64,000 bases of DNA from Paraburkholderia flagellata (GTDB taxonomy: Bacteria > Pseudomonadota > Gammaproteobacteria > Burkholderiales > Burkholderiaceae), in assembly GCF_021390645.1 (NCBI RefSeq), contig NZ_JAJEJT010000002.1:372001-436000 (forward strand), given 5' to 3'. The position numbers and the translations under genes are program-made. Each line of letters begins with the position of its first letter. The first letter of the stretch is position 1. Below the pieces are notes generated by a model. It saw only the letters and a list, made by a program, of their open reading frames with translations, was not told where the DNA came from and did not search any database. Positions 45,197-54,093 of the stretch are shown piece by piece.

Positions 45197-45601
45197 CTAA
45201 GGCTGCGCCAGTGTTGCCACGTGCATCGTAAGGGGTATTTCGGTATTCGTGCTATGCCACGTCGGGACCGCGTGTTCCGGGCGGTTGCCGACGGAGCCCA
45301 GGATGCCCAGCGCGTCGTAGGTGCCAAGGAATTGTTCATATTTGCCGACACCTGGCCGCTCGGCGATGCTGCATGCAAAAGTTAGAACCGTGAGATGGCT
45401 CAGCTTTTCCTCCGCCAGGTCGGCGATGGCATTCTCGATGACCAGCGCTCCTTTGCTGTGTCCAACCAACGTCCTGATGTGGTCGGCGTTTTCCAGAATG
45501 GAGTGCAGTACGTCAGAAGAGCCACTACCATGCTGGAAGACAGGGGCACCGGTCGGAGCCATCTTCGCTCCTGGCGCGGTCGCAACTAGATTCCTTCCCA
45601 C
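45197..45601 (-). CDS. Serine-hydrolase-like C-terminal part (possible split gene)
   Basis: 134 residues starting at GTG 45601. The nucleophile elbow GHSKGALVIENAIADLA is followed by LTVLTFACSIAERPGVGKYEQFLGTYDALG and an end with His-rich NTEIPLTMHVATLAQP. It has no typical hydrolase N-terminus, and its start overlaps the last 16 bp of the ORF at 45586. Together the two read like one alpha/beta hydrolase interrupted by a frame change. A true two-gene arrangement is less likely. Confidence 0.5.
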   Translation of the reverse strand: MGRNLVATAPGAKMAPTGAPVFQHGSGSSDVLHSILENADHIRTLVGHSKGALVIENAIADLAEEKLSHLTVLTFACSIAERPGVGKYEQFLGTYDALGILGSVGNRPEHAVPTWHSTNTEIPLTMHVATLAQP

Positions 45602-46206
45602 AGATGCGCTCCCGGCAATAAGACGGCCAGCGCATTTTGAAGAGGCTGCTTAGTCCAGTACGTATAGATTCCGAACCCGAAGAAACCTCCCAGTGCCTGC
45701 TGCACGAAGTCAGCTAATCCGTAGCCGGGAACGATGGCTGCCACGGGCTTATCCATTGCATTGGAAGCATTCCACGCGAGTGCGGCGGATCCGAGCGCGG
45801 AGCTTCCCACGCCGCTTACCGAGATTGAGTCAATGCGGCTCACGCCGTCTTTGGCGCGGAGGAACTCCGAGACGTCGAAGAAGCACTGGATGTGAGGAGT
45901 CACACTTGCGTCGACGATAACGATAGCCCCCTCTGGATTTGCTAACGCGCTTAGGTCGACCTCTTGAAGGGCGCGGGCAAACTGCGCGCAGTGATCGGAT
46001 GGGGCGTGGACGATCACGTCCAAACCGTCGCTTTTCATCGCTCGATGAAAAGCAGTGACGTCGTAGAACACTATATCAATGAGAGTATTAGCGAACCGAA
46101 GCGAGCTGATGAGCGGCGTTGCCTGAGTGCGCTGCACCTCGAAAGCGGACAATTTGAAGAGGTCGTTCACAGTAGCCATGGCGATGCTCGCTGAACGCGC
46201 GCCCAT
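45586..46206 (-). CDS. N-terminal part of the same hydrolase-like gene
   Basis: About 206 residues: LFKLSAFEVQRTQATPLISSLRF, a nucleotide- or lipase-like SISVSGVGSSALGSAALAWNASNAMDKPVAAIVPGYGLADFV, then a hydrophobic FFGFGIYTYW. It ends in HLWEGI just where the next frame continues RNLVATAPG. The start is uncertain (ATG 46206 or 46179). I judge it more likely a frameshifted single gene than two genes. Membrane or surface hydrolase function is possible but not shown. Confidence 0.5.
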   Translation of the reverse strand: MGARSASIAMATVNDLFKLSAFEVQRTQATPLISSLRFANTLIDIVFYDVTAFHRAMKSDGLDVIVHAPSDHCAQFARALQEVDLSALANPEGAIVIVDASVTPHIQCFFDVSEFLRAKDGVSRIDSISVSGVGSSALGSAALAWNASNAMDKPVAAIVPGYGLADFVQQALGGFFGFGIYTYWTKQPLQNALAVLLPGAHLWEGI

Positions 46207-46707
46207 GCGCAAAGGTGGGTAGTGCCTGCCGCAGAGACGACCTTACCCGTCAGATATCGGTTGCTCGAAAGGGGAAAGCGGGGGCGTGAATACCCGGGAT
46301 CTACGTAGGCAAACATTCCCCACCATAGAGGTCACTGCTACGGTAGTTGCCGTGCATTTTGATCGTATGCGCAACTGATCGATTTGACCTCCATCATTTG
46401 ATGGAGTCGGTCGAAAATCTAGAGAGACGCGTCGTAGCAAGTAACAATTCAAGCTGAAATGCCTCTCGAAATAAGTAGGAACGCGACGATCGAGCTGCCG
46501 GTTATCTATTCCATCATGCGTCGAGAACCGATTTTAGTGCGTTATCCAAACTCGCATTTACTGATGCAGGGCGCGCTTCTGGTGATTCAATAAGAAGCAA
46601 ATTACGGATCATTCTTTGCCCGCTGGATTGGATTCCCTAAACTTCAAACTGTAGATTCCGGCAGCGGAATTAAAATTTTGCAAACCTTTGATTTCGAGGA
46701 AACCGCT
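46207..46707. other. Intergenic stretch of 0.5 kb upstream of the LuxR gene
   Basis: AT-rich for this window, especially 46580-46680, and probably holds the promoter of the LuxR-type gene that begins at 46708. No gene or RNA is recognised. Confidence 0.45.
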
Positions 46708-47790
46708 ATGCGTAACTCGAACCGCACACGCGCAGGGGCATACATCCGACACCTCTGTTCACTGGGCTTGCCCAGCGAGACTGTCATAGTCTCGATTCTT
46801 CGAGCCGCACGAGAGATAGCGGGTGCGGACTTTGGGCACTTTATCTGGGCGGACGAACATTATCAGCTCGCGCGGGTATTCAGCGAATGCCCTGCTGCCT
46901 ACGCGACACTTCCGGCCTACATGGCGCTGCAGCGCGCTGGGCAAGTTTCGAGTTTGATAGGCGACTTCGCTGACTGGATGTCACTGCGTCACGATTTCCG
47001 CAATTCAGCCGATGTCGATGGCGCGCTGTCGCGTAGTCGATTTCACGACGAGGTTTTACTGCCCTGCAACGGCCGTCATTTCATTCACGTGGTTGCGCGG
47101 CAGGGCAACAGGGGCTGGGGATCGATGATCCTCATGCGCGAACGAGGTAGCCGGTCATTCTCCGATGCCGAACAGCGCGCGATCGACGTGTTCGGCGGAC
47201 ACCTTGGACATGCGATCCGACATCCGGCACTTCAACATTCGTCATTTGGCGATAGCGACCGTACCTGCGTTCTAATCGCGGACTGGAACAGTCGCATTTT
47301 GCACCAAAGCAGTGCTGCCCAACGGCTCGTACTCGAAACGGTTGATTGCACCAGCGAGCACGGCCGTTCTGCTTTGTTCCTTGTACCCGTACTCGCCGAA
47401 TTGGTCGTCCGCCTGAAATGTGCGTGCAGTGGTCGGCACGCCCGACCAGCGGTCACGGCGATCGCAAATCGATGGGGGCGCTTCGTCTGGCGTGCCTATC
47501 CGCTTGAGGGCGATGCAGGGTGTGTGTTGTACTGCCAGCACCAGGAGCCAAAAGTTCTGCAGATGCTATCCGGTGCACAGGTCGCTGGACTGAGTGGGCG
47601 CCAGCAGCTCATAGCCGCGCGCCTCGCGTGCGGAACCAGCTATCGGACTATGGCTGCGGAATTGAATGTTAAGGAAAGTACAGTCACAGACAGTGTCCGC
47701 CAGATTTACCAACGGTTCGATATCCACAGCATGGATGGGCTCGCGCACAGACTATCGCAGGCTCATCAATCCGCTTTCGCCGAGCGTTAG
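46708..47790 (+). CDS. LuxR-type helix-turn-helix regulator
   Basis: About 360 residues. The long N-terminal part has no named motif. It contains a GAF-like pattern (GADFGHFIWADEHYQLARVF; HFIHVVARQGNRGWGSMILMRE) suggesting a sensory fold. The C-terminal HTH is LSGRQQLIAARLACGTSYRTMAAELNVKESTVTDSVRQIYQRFDIHS. I chose the ATG at 46708 with GAGGAAA upstream; a TTG lies 30 bp earlier. The ligand and targets are unknown. Confidence 0.82.
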   Translation: MRNSNRTRAGAYIRHLCSLGLPSETVIVSILRAAREIAGADFGHFIWADEHYQLARVFSECPAAYATLPAYMALQRAGQVSSLIGDFADWMSLRHDFRNSADVDGALSRSRFHDEVLLPCNGRHFIHVVARQGNRGWGSMILMRERGSRSFSDAEQRAIDVFGGHLGHAIRHPALQHSSFGDSDRTCVLIADWNSRILHQSSAAQRLVLETVDCTSEHGRSALFLVPVLAELVVRLKCACSGRHARPAVTAIANRWGRFVWRAYPLEGDAGCVLYCQHQEPKVLQMLSGAQVAGLSGRQQLIAARLACGTSYRTMAAELNVKESTVTDSVRQIYQRFDIHSMDGLAHRLSQAHQSAFAER

Positions 47791-48071
47791 TTCTGGCGTG
47801 CTGGGCATTCGGGGCGAGCTCTCAAATCCCCCCACCGCTGGGGGAAATTGCCGAATCGCGAAGTATGACAATCAACATGCGAACACGACGATGTGCTGGA
47901 TCTGAGCGGCGGCATTTGCGAGTTCGTGACTGGATCACGCGCGTGTCGGCAGCGGGTTACTTTTGGATCGGCAACGGCACGTCCTGGTGTGGAACCGGGC
48001 CGTTTCTAGATGCCGACTCGCAGGTCGACTGTCGTTGCGCCACCGTGTGCCCATCATTCAGGAGCGTAGGC

Positions 48072-48635
48072 ATGAGCCAGACGATCACTCTGTCGAGTAC
48101 CGCACTTATCCGCATTTTCGGTGTGTTCGACGACTTTCCATCCGACGACACCAGTGGCCGCTCGTACGGGCCGTTTGGACCTTTTGGGCCCGGCGCCCCG
48201 GTGCTCGGCGAGCGGCCTCCACAGTTGGCTGTGCACGCAGTCCGCGGGTTCCGTCCTCAACCAGATCCGTGGCGTTTTGCGGCACTCGGACGGCAAACCG
48301 CGGAATACGTCGTCCGTTTGCACGATTTCGCCAACGCGTCGGGCGCCAAAGACGCGACCCAGAATTCCATTCGACTCGTGCAGAGCATCGATGACGATGT
48401 GTGCGGCAACGATCTGCGCTGGATCCTTGCACGTTTCTTCCAACTTAGAATTCCCCACCAACCCGTGCCGCCCGATCCGCCGATTATCAGTGCCGATCCG
48501 ATCGAGATTACGGCATTCGGCGTTCAATTTCTGGTGATGGGAAAGCTTCTGGGTGATACCGAACTCGCGGCGTCCTTTACGCGTGCTGGCGAGCACATGG
48601 CTACGACAGGGCTCGAAGCTGCGGGAAAAACATAG
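48072..48635 (+). CDS. Hypothetical protein
   Basis: 187 residues from ATG 48072, with AGGAG upstream (48060). Segments: TITLSSTALIRIFGVFDDFPSD, a Pro/Gly turn GPFGPFGPGAPV, WRFAALGRQTAEYVVRLHDFANASG and LVQSIDDDVCGNDLRWILARFFQLRIP. No family recognised; it is likely soluble and alpha-rich in its second half. A longer frame extends 5' without gene-like character. Confidence 0.6.
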   Translation: MSQTITLSSTALIRIFGVFDDFPSDDTSGRSYGPFGPFGPGAPVLGERPPQLAVHAVRGFRPQPDPWRFAALGRQTAEYVVRLHDFANASGAKDATQNSIRLVQSIDDDVCGNDLRWILARFFQLRIPHQPVPPDPPIISADPIEITAFGVQFLVMGKLLGDTELAASFTRAGEHMATTGLEAAGKT

Positions 48636-48742
48636 GCGCGATAGGCAACCTATGTCTCGATGCTAGCGGCGGGCTTCAAACACGGCGCACGCGAGCTGCG
48701 GTTCCGCCAAGTAATTTCATGCAATCTGTTTGTCTCGCAACG

Positions 48743-49024
48743 TTAGGGCGTCCGCCTCGTCAGGCCACGCGCGTCTTTTCTAACTTCGACACGGCGCCCG
48801 CCGAGGTTTGACTTCCCACAACTGCGGGCCGGTGCGCTCGCAGCTGCGACGGAAGTGCCGCTTGCCTGGGCACAAGGACAATCTTTGCTAGGGAGCCGCG
48901 CGTTCTTATAGTGCCGTACAACGCCAGGCAGCATCAACGCATCAACGAATACCCAGACTCCAACGATGATGAGCAGGAAAATACCGATGCCCCCCATGGC
49001 TGTGCAACGATCGACGGTGTCCAT
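48743..49024 (-). CDS. Small single-span membrane protein
   Basis: About 93 residues from ATG 49024 (AGGTGA upstream). One clear transmembrane helix, GGIGIFLLIIVGVWVFVDALML, lies at 11-32, followed by basic VVRHYKNARL and a cytoplasmic, low-complexity basic tail. Function unknown. The start could be the ATG 18 bp earlier. Confidence 0.5.
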   Translation of the reverse strand: MDTVDRCTAMGGIGIFLLIIVGVWVFVDALMLPGVVRHYKNARLPSKDCPCAQASGTSVAAASAPARSCGKSNLGGRRVEVRKDARGLTRRTP

Positions 49025-49188
49025 GAGATCACCTGGTCGCATTCAACAGAAAACTGGCGGATCGCTGACATTCGCGGCGTCTGTCACTCTCTTTCAATCG
49101 CCTCCAGATGATTTCGTTTTGACCAGTGCTGCACCGCCGGTGCGGCCAGCGTGTTTCATCATCTTCTAGTGAAGAAGGAGGGAATAAA

Positions 49189-49932
49189 ATGGCCTTCAAT
49201 CCTGATAACCCACTTAATTTTACTAACTGGGGAAACCATGGCGCTGACGGAGCCGACATCGAGATCGGGAGCAAGAACTCTGCGGGTGACAATGAGGCGA
49301 CGATAATTTTGGTTAACGCTGCTCAAAACTGCACCCTCTCCGTTGAAAATCACGAGGTTACTTCTGGCTCCGTTGGACTGGCAGCTAAGTCCCTATCCGA
49401 ACAATCTGGGGTGGGAGCGATCGGTGTGTGTCGCAATGGTGTTGGAATTTACGGCGCCACAAACACCGGCGTCGGAGTCGTTGGGCGTGCAATGAGCGGG
49501 CAAGATGTTGAGAAAGAACCGATAGAAAGCCTCGTACCCGAGGTTGGGGTTTTGGGACATGCTGTCCAAGGAGCCGGTATTCGTGGGCACGGCGGTGAAA
49601 CGTTTTCCTCTATACCACCGGAGGCGGAGACTAGACCTCGCCCAATCGGGGCCGTCTTTAGTGCAGGTCGGCTCGAAGACGGTACAGTTACAGGAATGCC
49701 GACACGTCAAAAGAATATGGTAAGCGAGGCACCGTTTCCCCAAATTCAGTTAATTCCTTCCGTGAGTAGACGACTGCCTGACAACGGACGTATTGGCGAC
49801 TTTTATCTGGCGATGAACGAAGAGGGCCATGCATTACTTTTCATTTGCACGGAATGTCGCGGCGGAGAGGGTGCAATGATCTGGAGATCAGTTACTCTAG
49901 GGACAGCGCACCCTGGGGGATCCAAAGTTTAA
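49189..49932 (+). CDS. Gly-rich repeat protein, possible phage tail/structural type
   Basis: 247 residues with AAGGAGG before the ATG. The middle contains a run of short Gly-turn beta units (GVGAIGVCRNGVGIYGATNTGVGVVGRAM, VGVLGHAVQGAGIRGHGGE). Such units are typical of beta-helical or collagen-like surface or tail-fibre proteins. The N-terminal NPLNFTNWGNHGADGADIEIG is not recognised. Followed by a good terminator at 49991. Whether it is a phage remnant or a free gene cannot be told. Confidence 0.65.
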   Translation: MAFNPDNPLNFTNWGNHGADGADIEIGSKNSAGDNEATIILVNAAQNCTLSVENHEVTSGSVGLAAKSLSEQSGVGAIGVCRNGVGIYGATNTGVGVVGRAMSGQDVEKEPIESLVPEVGVLGHAVQGAGIRGHGGETFSSIPPEAETRPRPIGAVFSAGRLEDGTVTGMPTRQKNMVSEAPFPQIQLIPSVSRRLPDNGRIGDFYLAMNEEGHALLFICTECRGGEGAMIWRSVTLGTAHPGGSKV

Positions 49933-49990
49933 TCGCATCGCTTATCAGCGCAGCACATTAAACGGGTAATCAATCGTCACATTTTTTTGG

Positions 49991-50016
49991 AGTCGCCTTT
50001 GGGCGGCTTCTTTTTT
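49991..50016 (+). terminator. Rho-independent terminator
   Basis: Stem AGTCGCC / GGCGGCT (49991-49997, 50002-50008) with one G-U pair and a TTTG loop, followed by TCTTTTTTAG. It lies about 60 bp past the stop of the Gly-rich ORF. Confidence 0.8.
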
Positions 50017-51460
50017 AGTTTGCGCGGGATTTTGCTATTTTCCGGAGGAGTGAACGCGAGTTTGTCCTACCGCTGCAGCGGGCTATGCGGGAAGCGTGCG
50101 GTCGTTGGGTACTTCGCCTGGCTAGCGCACATTCAGACGCGTACCGACTCGAAGATTCCGCGAACGCATTTACGCTACTGCTTCCGTTGTCTGGTGTTGA
50201 AGCCAACTGACGTTACCGCGCCTCGCTGGAAGCGTTCGTGGCTTGTTCCCGCAGCGAGCTACCGCGACGAACACCGCGAGCCGTTAGAAACAATACGTGC
50301 GTCGACGATGCGGCACGCAATGACGGAAACGTTGCACCCGTTAACGGAAATAGTGAACCTCAGCTGCTGGGACAGCGCCTCGAACAGCGGCCCGAATATG
50401 TTGATTGTCGCTCTGGCCCAATATCTCGCGACCCCTGTCACCCCATCGGCCACCGGCAACATGTAACTAACATCCTCAGCGAGGCGTGGAGCGTGAATGC
50501 TTGCCGATCGGCCTCCGAATTCAATCGCGCTTGGTCCGGGAATTATGGCAAGCGAGGCCGAGTCATGGCACGCGTGGCTGGGCGCGTTGCCTGGTTGACG
50601 CCGTTACCAATGCAAGACGGTACCGACAGGGATCGTCTGCGACAAACCTCCTCATCGGCGAGGAGACCGTTTAAGCCAAGACTCGGTGCCATGATCGTTG
50701 AGAGGCCCTTAATGGGGGCGGTGCGGCCTTTTGAATGTCTGAGTTGGGCCGCCGACTGGCGTCCGCTCCTGGCCGATCGCGAGCGCTCGCCGACCTCGCC
50801 GTTAGCTGTCGTTCAAAACATTCCCGGGCGCGAGCGGCTGCGTTGTGGCATCAAAGCTCAGCGGGTGAAACCGGCCAGTCTCGGTCATACAATCGATGGT
50901 TTTCTAAGACATTTGAAGGCCCGCTCCGCCTCGGTAAAGGACATTCGAGCGCCGAACCTGCTTGTCGCGACGTCGGTCGCATATCAATGACGTACAGACC
51001 GAACTTCGGCAAGGCAAGCAACGAGTCAACCGGATCGTCGGCTTTCCATTCGCCAATGTCGAATCTTCCGCCAATCGCAGGAACACTCCCATGGAAGCGA
51101 CAACCGCTTCTGCATCAGGTCGTTCTTGTTTGTCTTGACGAATGGCGCGACGTATTCCGGACTGTTGATCCGCGCCTCGTTCGCGAACTGCACGCCGGGT
51201 TCGTGCCTTGGGTGTTTACCCTTGCTGGCATGAAATGCCAAAAAAAATGGCGCGAAAAAGGAAACCACTAGGGTCGTGACGTTCTATATTTCCGCGCTCG
51301 CCCCAGCCAGGGCCCCACTCTTTGCCCGTCCGAATAATGAACGGCTTTCAGATCGCACTTGCAGTCGTCGCCTGCGACTCAATTTTCGCGAATGACCCGA
51401 ACGCACAAGCGAGTGACGCAGACACGAGATAGCTGTCAGCGAGCTCGAAAAGGAAAAGTA
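50017..51460. other. Gene-poor tract of 1.4 kb
   Basis: No frame is convincing: the longest open ones are rich in Arg/Ser and lack ribosome sites or recognisable motifs. Segments such as GTCTGAGTTGGGCCGCCGAC at 50737 look like decayed copies of widespread intergenic repeats. I see no RNA gene. Confidence 0.45.
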
Positions 51461-51853
51461 ATGGATAAGCAACTCTATGCGAATATCCGAAAGTTCTGGG
51501 GTCCAAACGTTGCGATCCTTGATGAGAACTTCAACCCGACTCTTTGCGTGGAAGGTGAAGAAGAATTAGAGCAGGACGCTTATGCCTGCCTGGAGGTGAA
51601 TGACATGAACTATATCGGTGGCAAGAATCAGGACCTCGATAAAGGGATCAAGTACTATGCAGGCTTCTGGAACAGGAAGCACAGTCTCATAGTCTATAAG
51701 GTCGCCGACAATGTATTCATGAAGATAGATGTCAGTGACTACGATCTAGGACGTAGCTTGCAGAAGAGCATGATGGTCGTAGTCGTCCGTGAGAAGTTGA
51801 AGGTAGTGCAGAATGCTCCTTCCAAGGGCAGCGGCATGCTCGTCACGCGCTGA
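51461..51853 (+). CDS. Hypothetical protein of mixed charge
   Basis: 130 residues from ATG 51461 with AAAAGGAAAAG upstream. Features: FWGPNVAILDENFNPTLCVEGEEELEQDAYACLEV (acidic), DMNYIGGKNQDLDKGIKYYAGFWNRKHSLIVYKVADN (aromatic), and a beta-rich C-terminus (SMMVVVVREKLKVVQ). It is of lower GC than its neighbours, which hints at recent transfer. No family recognised. The same AAAAGGAAAAGTA leader recurs near 51928. Confidence 0.6.
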   Translation: MDKQLYANIRKFWGPNVAILDENFNPTLCVEGEEELEQDAYACLEVNDMNYIGGKNQDLDKGIKYYAGFWNRKHSLIVYKVADNVFMKIDVSDYDLGRSLQKSMMVVVVREKLKVVQNAPSKGSGMLVTR

Positions 51854-51988
51854 GAATCACATCTCATCCGCTTTTGGGCTTTATTGGCTAGGGGCCGCGC
51901 ATTGCGGGTGTCGATTGCGTGCGCTCGCAAAAGGAAAAGTACGGATGCAGCAGATAGGGTGAACAAAGAAGCAAAATACAACGGGGGA

Positions 51989-52212
51989 ATGCAATGGAGA
52001 TGCTCAAACGGGCCTGGGCCGGGGGAAAAGCTGTGGAAGGTATGGTGGCTAATAGGGGTGCCGCTCTGGATTGCCGTCAATCTTTTGCTTGCCTGGACTG
52101 GAAGCGTCACGCACCTCGTGTCTTTATGGCCGCGAACACGATCGACAACGCCTTCTTTGCGCGAGCAAACGCCCTTGTAGGGGCGATCGTCAGAACGGCA
52201 CCTTCGAGTTAG
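51989..52212 (+). pseudogene. Small membrane protein with a poly-G frameshift
   Basis: The frame from 51994 starts MEMLKRAWAGG. With one base fewer in the G-run near 52018-52023, it continues in the next frame as EKLWKVWWLIGVPLWIAVNLLLAWTG, a good membrane helix. Later the original frame again reads protein-like (ANTIDNAFFARANALVGAIV). Two compensating indels, or one indel plus a divergent tail, would restore a single-span protein. Without a reference I call it broken. Confidence 0.5.
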
Positions 52213-52465
52213 AGCAGCATTCGGTCCGCGGCCTGCTCATCCTGCCGCTCACCGCGCTCATGAGGTCACCATGTTGAGCGTCCGCTTTCGGGATGCTCAG
52301 AGGTCGGCTTTGGGTCGAGACCGGAAATTCGTGGATGTTGGCGAATTTCCGTGCCGCGGCTGTTTCTTGGCGCGAGCCCGTTGGCACAGGTCGGCCGTCA
52401 GCCGCGGTCCTCCCACATAGCATCTACGGCAGGGCCGCGAGCGCACCGCCGACCCAAACTGCGAT

Positions 52466-53689
52466 TCACATGCGAGGTCGTCTGCTCAGGGGCATCCGCG
52501 CGGGGCGACCTCCAGGGCCCATGGCTTGTGACCTCAGGACCACATCTTCACCCAGTACATCCCGGATGATGTCGAACTCCAGTCGCTCGCCGCGGCGAAG
52601 ATAGCCCGCCCGCTCGAGCGCGGAAAGAAAATTCCAGACTGCGTCGCGAACGGAGGTCAGTTCAGTCGAGGCAATGGCGTAACGCTGGACCAGCCAGTCG
52701 GCCACCGGCTCGACGCTCACACGCGGATGGTAGCGCGCGCCCCGCCCGTGGATGTACCGGCGGAACACATCAGCCTGCCAGATGCGCGTGGACACCGTGA
52801 TGGCCTCGGCGCCCCGCACATCCTGTCCAATACTGGCCGGCCACGTCGTCGCGGGCTTGCCCAGTTTCTGCTCGAGGAACGCCAGTTGGCGCTCGGAGGT
52901 GGCGCTGCGGAATGCCGCGTTCGCGCTTGCGATCATCCGCAGGCGTTCGGCTTGTGGGGCCGCGCGTACGGCGTTCAGCGCAGCGTCCTGTCGCCGTTGT
53001 CCCTGGCGCTGTTGGTCGAGCGCAGCATGGGATGCGGCACGGGACACGGCATCGCGCTGTTGGCGTAGGGCATTGAGCTGCGCCCAGGCCTCGGCTTCTC
53101 CGGGATAGAACACCCAGCGCTTGCCCTCGATCGCGTCCAGCACCCGTCGCCGCAGTTCCGGCGCCGTCACATTGCGCGGCACGGCTGACAGGTCGATCTC
53201 CAGCGTCGGCGTTCCAAGGCGCTTGAGCGTCTCCCGTTTGGGCGCGTCCACCTCGTGCGTGACCATCACCTCGACAAAGATGGCCTGGCCTTCACAGACA
53301 CCCCGGAAATCCGGACGGATGCCCTCGACCCAGACTTCCGCCTCACCTGCCGCGTCCCAGTGGAGCGTGTGCTCGACGCACAGCGTGATGTCTTCGCCGC
53401 CTGCCCGCGCATCCAGCTGGCACACGAGACCCGGCACGCGCAGCGTGTCGCTTTCCACAAGAAACTGTTTGGCGAGAAGATGCAGCGCCGTCTCGAACGC
53501 CGTCGTGCAGCCGGACTCGGGCCGGTGCGCGAAATGCCAGATGCGCACCTCGCCCTGCTTTCGCGTCACGGGCTCACCGCACGCGGCGCAGCGAAAGGTG
53601 CCCTCCACGGAGGGCGGCACCTCACGGATTTCGACGATGCTTTCTGTCTCATCAAGGGCAAACGGGATCTTCACAAACGGGATCTTCAC
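52466..53689 (-). CDS. CoiA-like competence/nuclease protein
   Basis: 407 residues. An N-terminal zinc-binding segment, FRCAACGEPVTRKQGEVRIWHFAHRP, is typical of CoiA-family proteins. The nuclease-like core is RPDFRGVCEGQAIFVEVMVTHEVD near 140, a PD-(D/E)xK-style pattern, followed by a coiled-coil-like QQRDAVSRAASHAALDQQRQGQRRQD. CoiA family members act on DNA in recombination; here it is an island gene and more likely a mobile-element nuclease. Start: GTG at 53689 or a second GTG at 53674, because a 15-bp tandem duplication creates KIPFVKIPF. Confidence 0.78.
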   Translation of the reverse strand: MKIPFVKIPFALDETESIVEIREVPPSVEGTFRCAACGEPVTRKQGEVRIWHFAHRPESGCTTAFETALHLLAKQFLVESDTLRVPGLVCQLDARAGGEDITLCVEHTLHWDAAGEAEVWVEGIRPDFRGVCEGQAIFVEVMVTHEVDAPKRETLKRLGTPTLEIDLSAVPRNVTAPELRRRVLDAIEGKRWVFYPGEAEAWAQLNALRQQRDAVSRAASHAALDQQRQGQRRQDAALNAVRAAPQAERLRMIASANAAFRSATSERQLAFLEQKLGKPATTWPASIGQDVRGAEAITVSTRIWQADVFRRYIHGRGARYHPRVSVEPVADWLVQRYAIASTELTSVRDAVWNFLSALERAGYLRRGERLEFDIIRDVLGEDVVLRSQAMGPGGRPARMPLSRRPRM

Positions 53690-53763
53690 CTAGTAACCTG
53701 AGCGAACGTGCCGTGATGGCAAAATGGTAGCAGGCTCGCGGCCGGCTGACGCCTACTCTTCGA

Positions 53764-54093
53764 ATGAGGTGTTTCGTGACCTTTCCCCCTTACAACAGCC
53801 GCAATACCGACCCGGACGAACGCCGGTGGAAGGCACTGGGCTTCGGCACCAAGACGTCGTCGGCGAATACCTGGCGCTACTGGAGCGAAGCCACCGGCAA
53901 AGGGCCGTGGCGCATTGCGGCGCCCTTCGGCATGGCCGAGTATCGCCTGGTCGGGAAGCAGCTCTACCTCGACGACACGCTCGTGCTCGAAGGACAGACG
54001 CAGTGGGACGCGCAATGGCGCGCCATCGCGCACTTCTATGCCGAGGTGGTGCCGAACACCCCAGCGCCTCCGCTCGCGCCTGCGCAGGCGTAG
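53764..54093 (+). CDS. Hypothetical island protein
   Basis: 109 residues, divergent from the CoiA-like gene. Contains WKALGFGTKTSSANTWRYWSEATGKGPWRIAAPFGMAEYRLVGKQLYLDDTLVLEG, a two-sheet-like pattern, and an Ala/Pro tail. No family recognised. An alternative start lies at 53778 (GTG). Similar short proteins are common in beta-proteobacterial plasmids and integrative elements. Confidence 0.55.
   Translation: MRCFVTFPPYNSRNTDPDERRWKALGFGTKTSSANTWRYWSEATGKGPWRIAAPFGMAEYRLVGKQLYLDDTLVLEGQTQWDAQWRAIAHFYAEVVPNTPAPPLAPAQA

Noticed and set aside
50735..51271. 178-codon plus ORF
   Set aside because: Composition and lack of start signal; lies in a gene-poor tract with decayed repeats.
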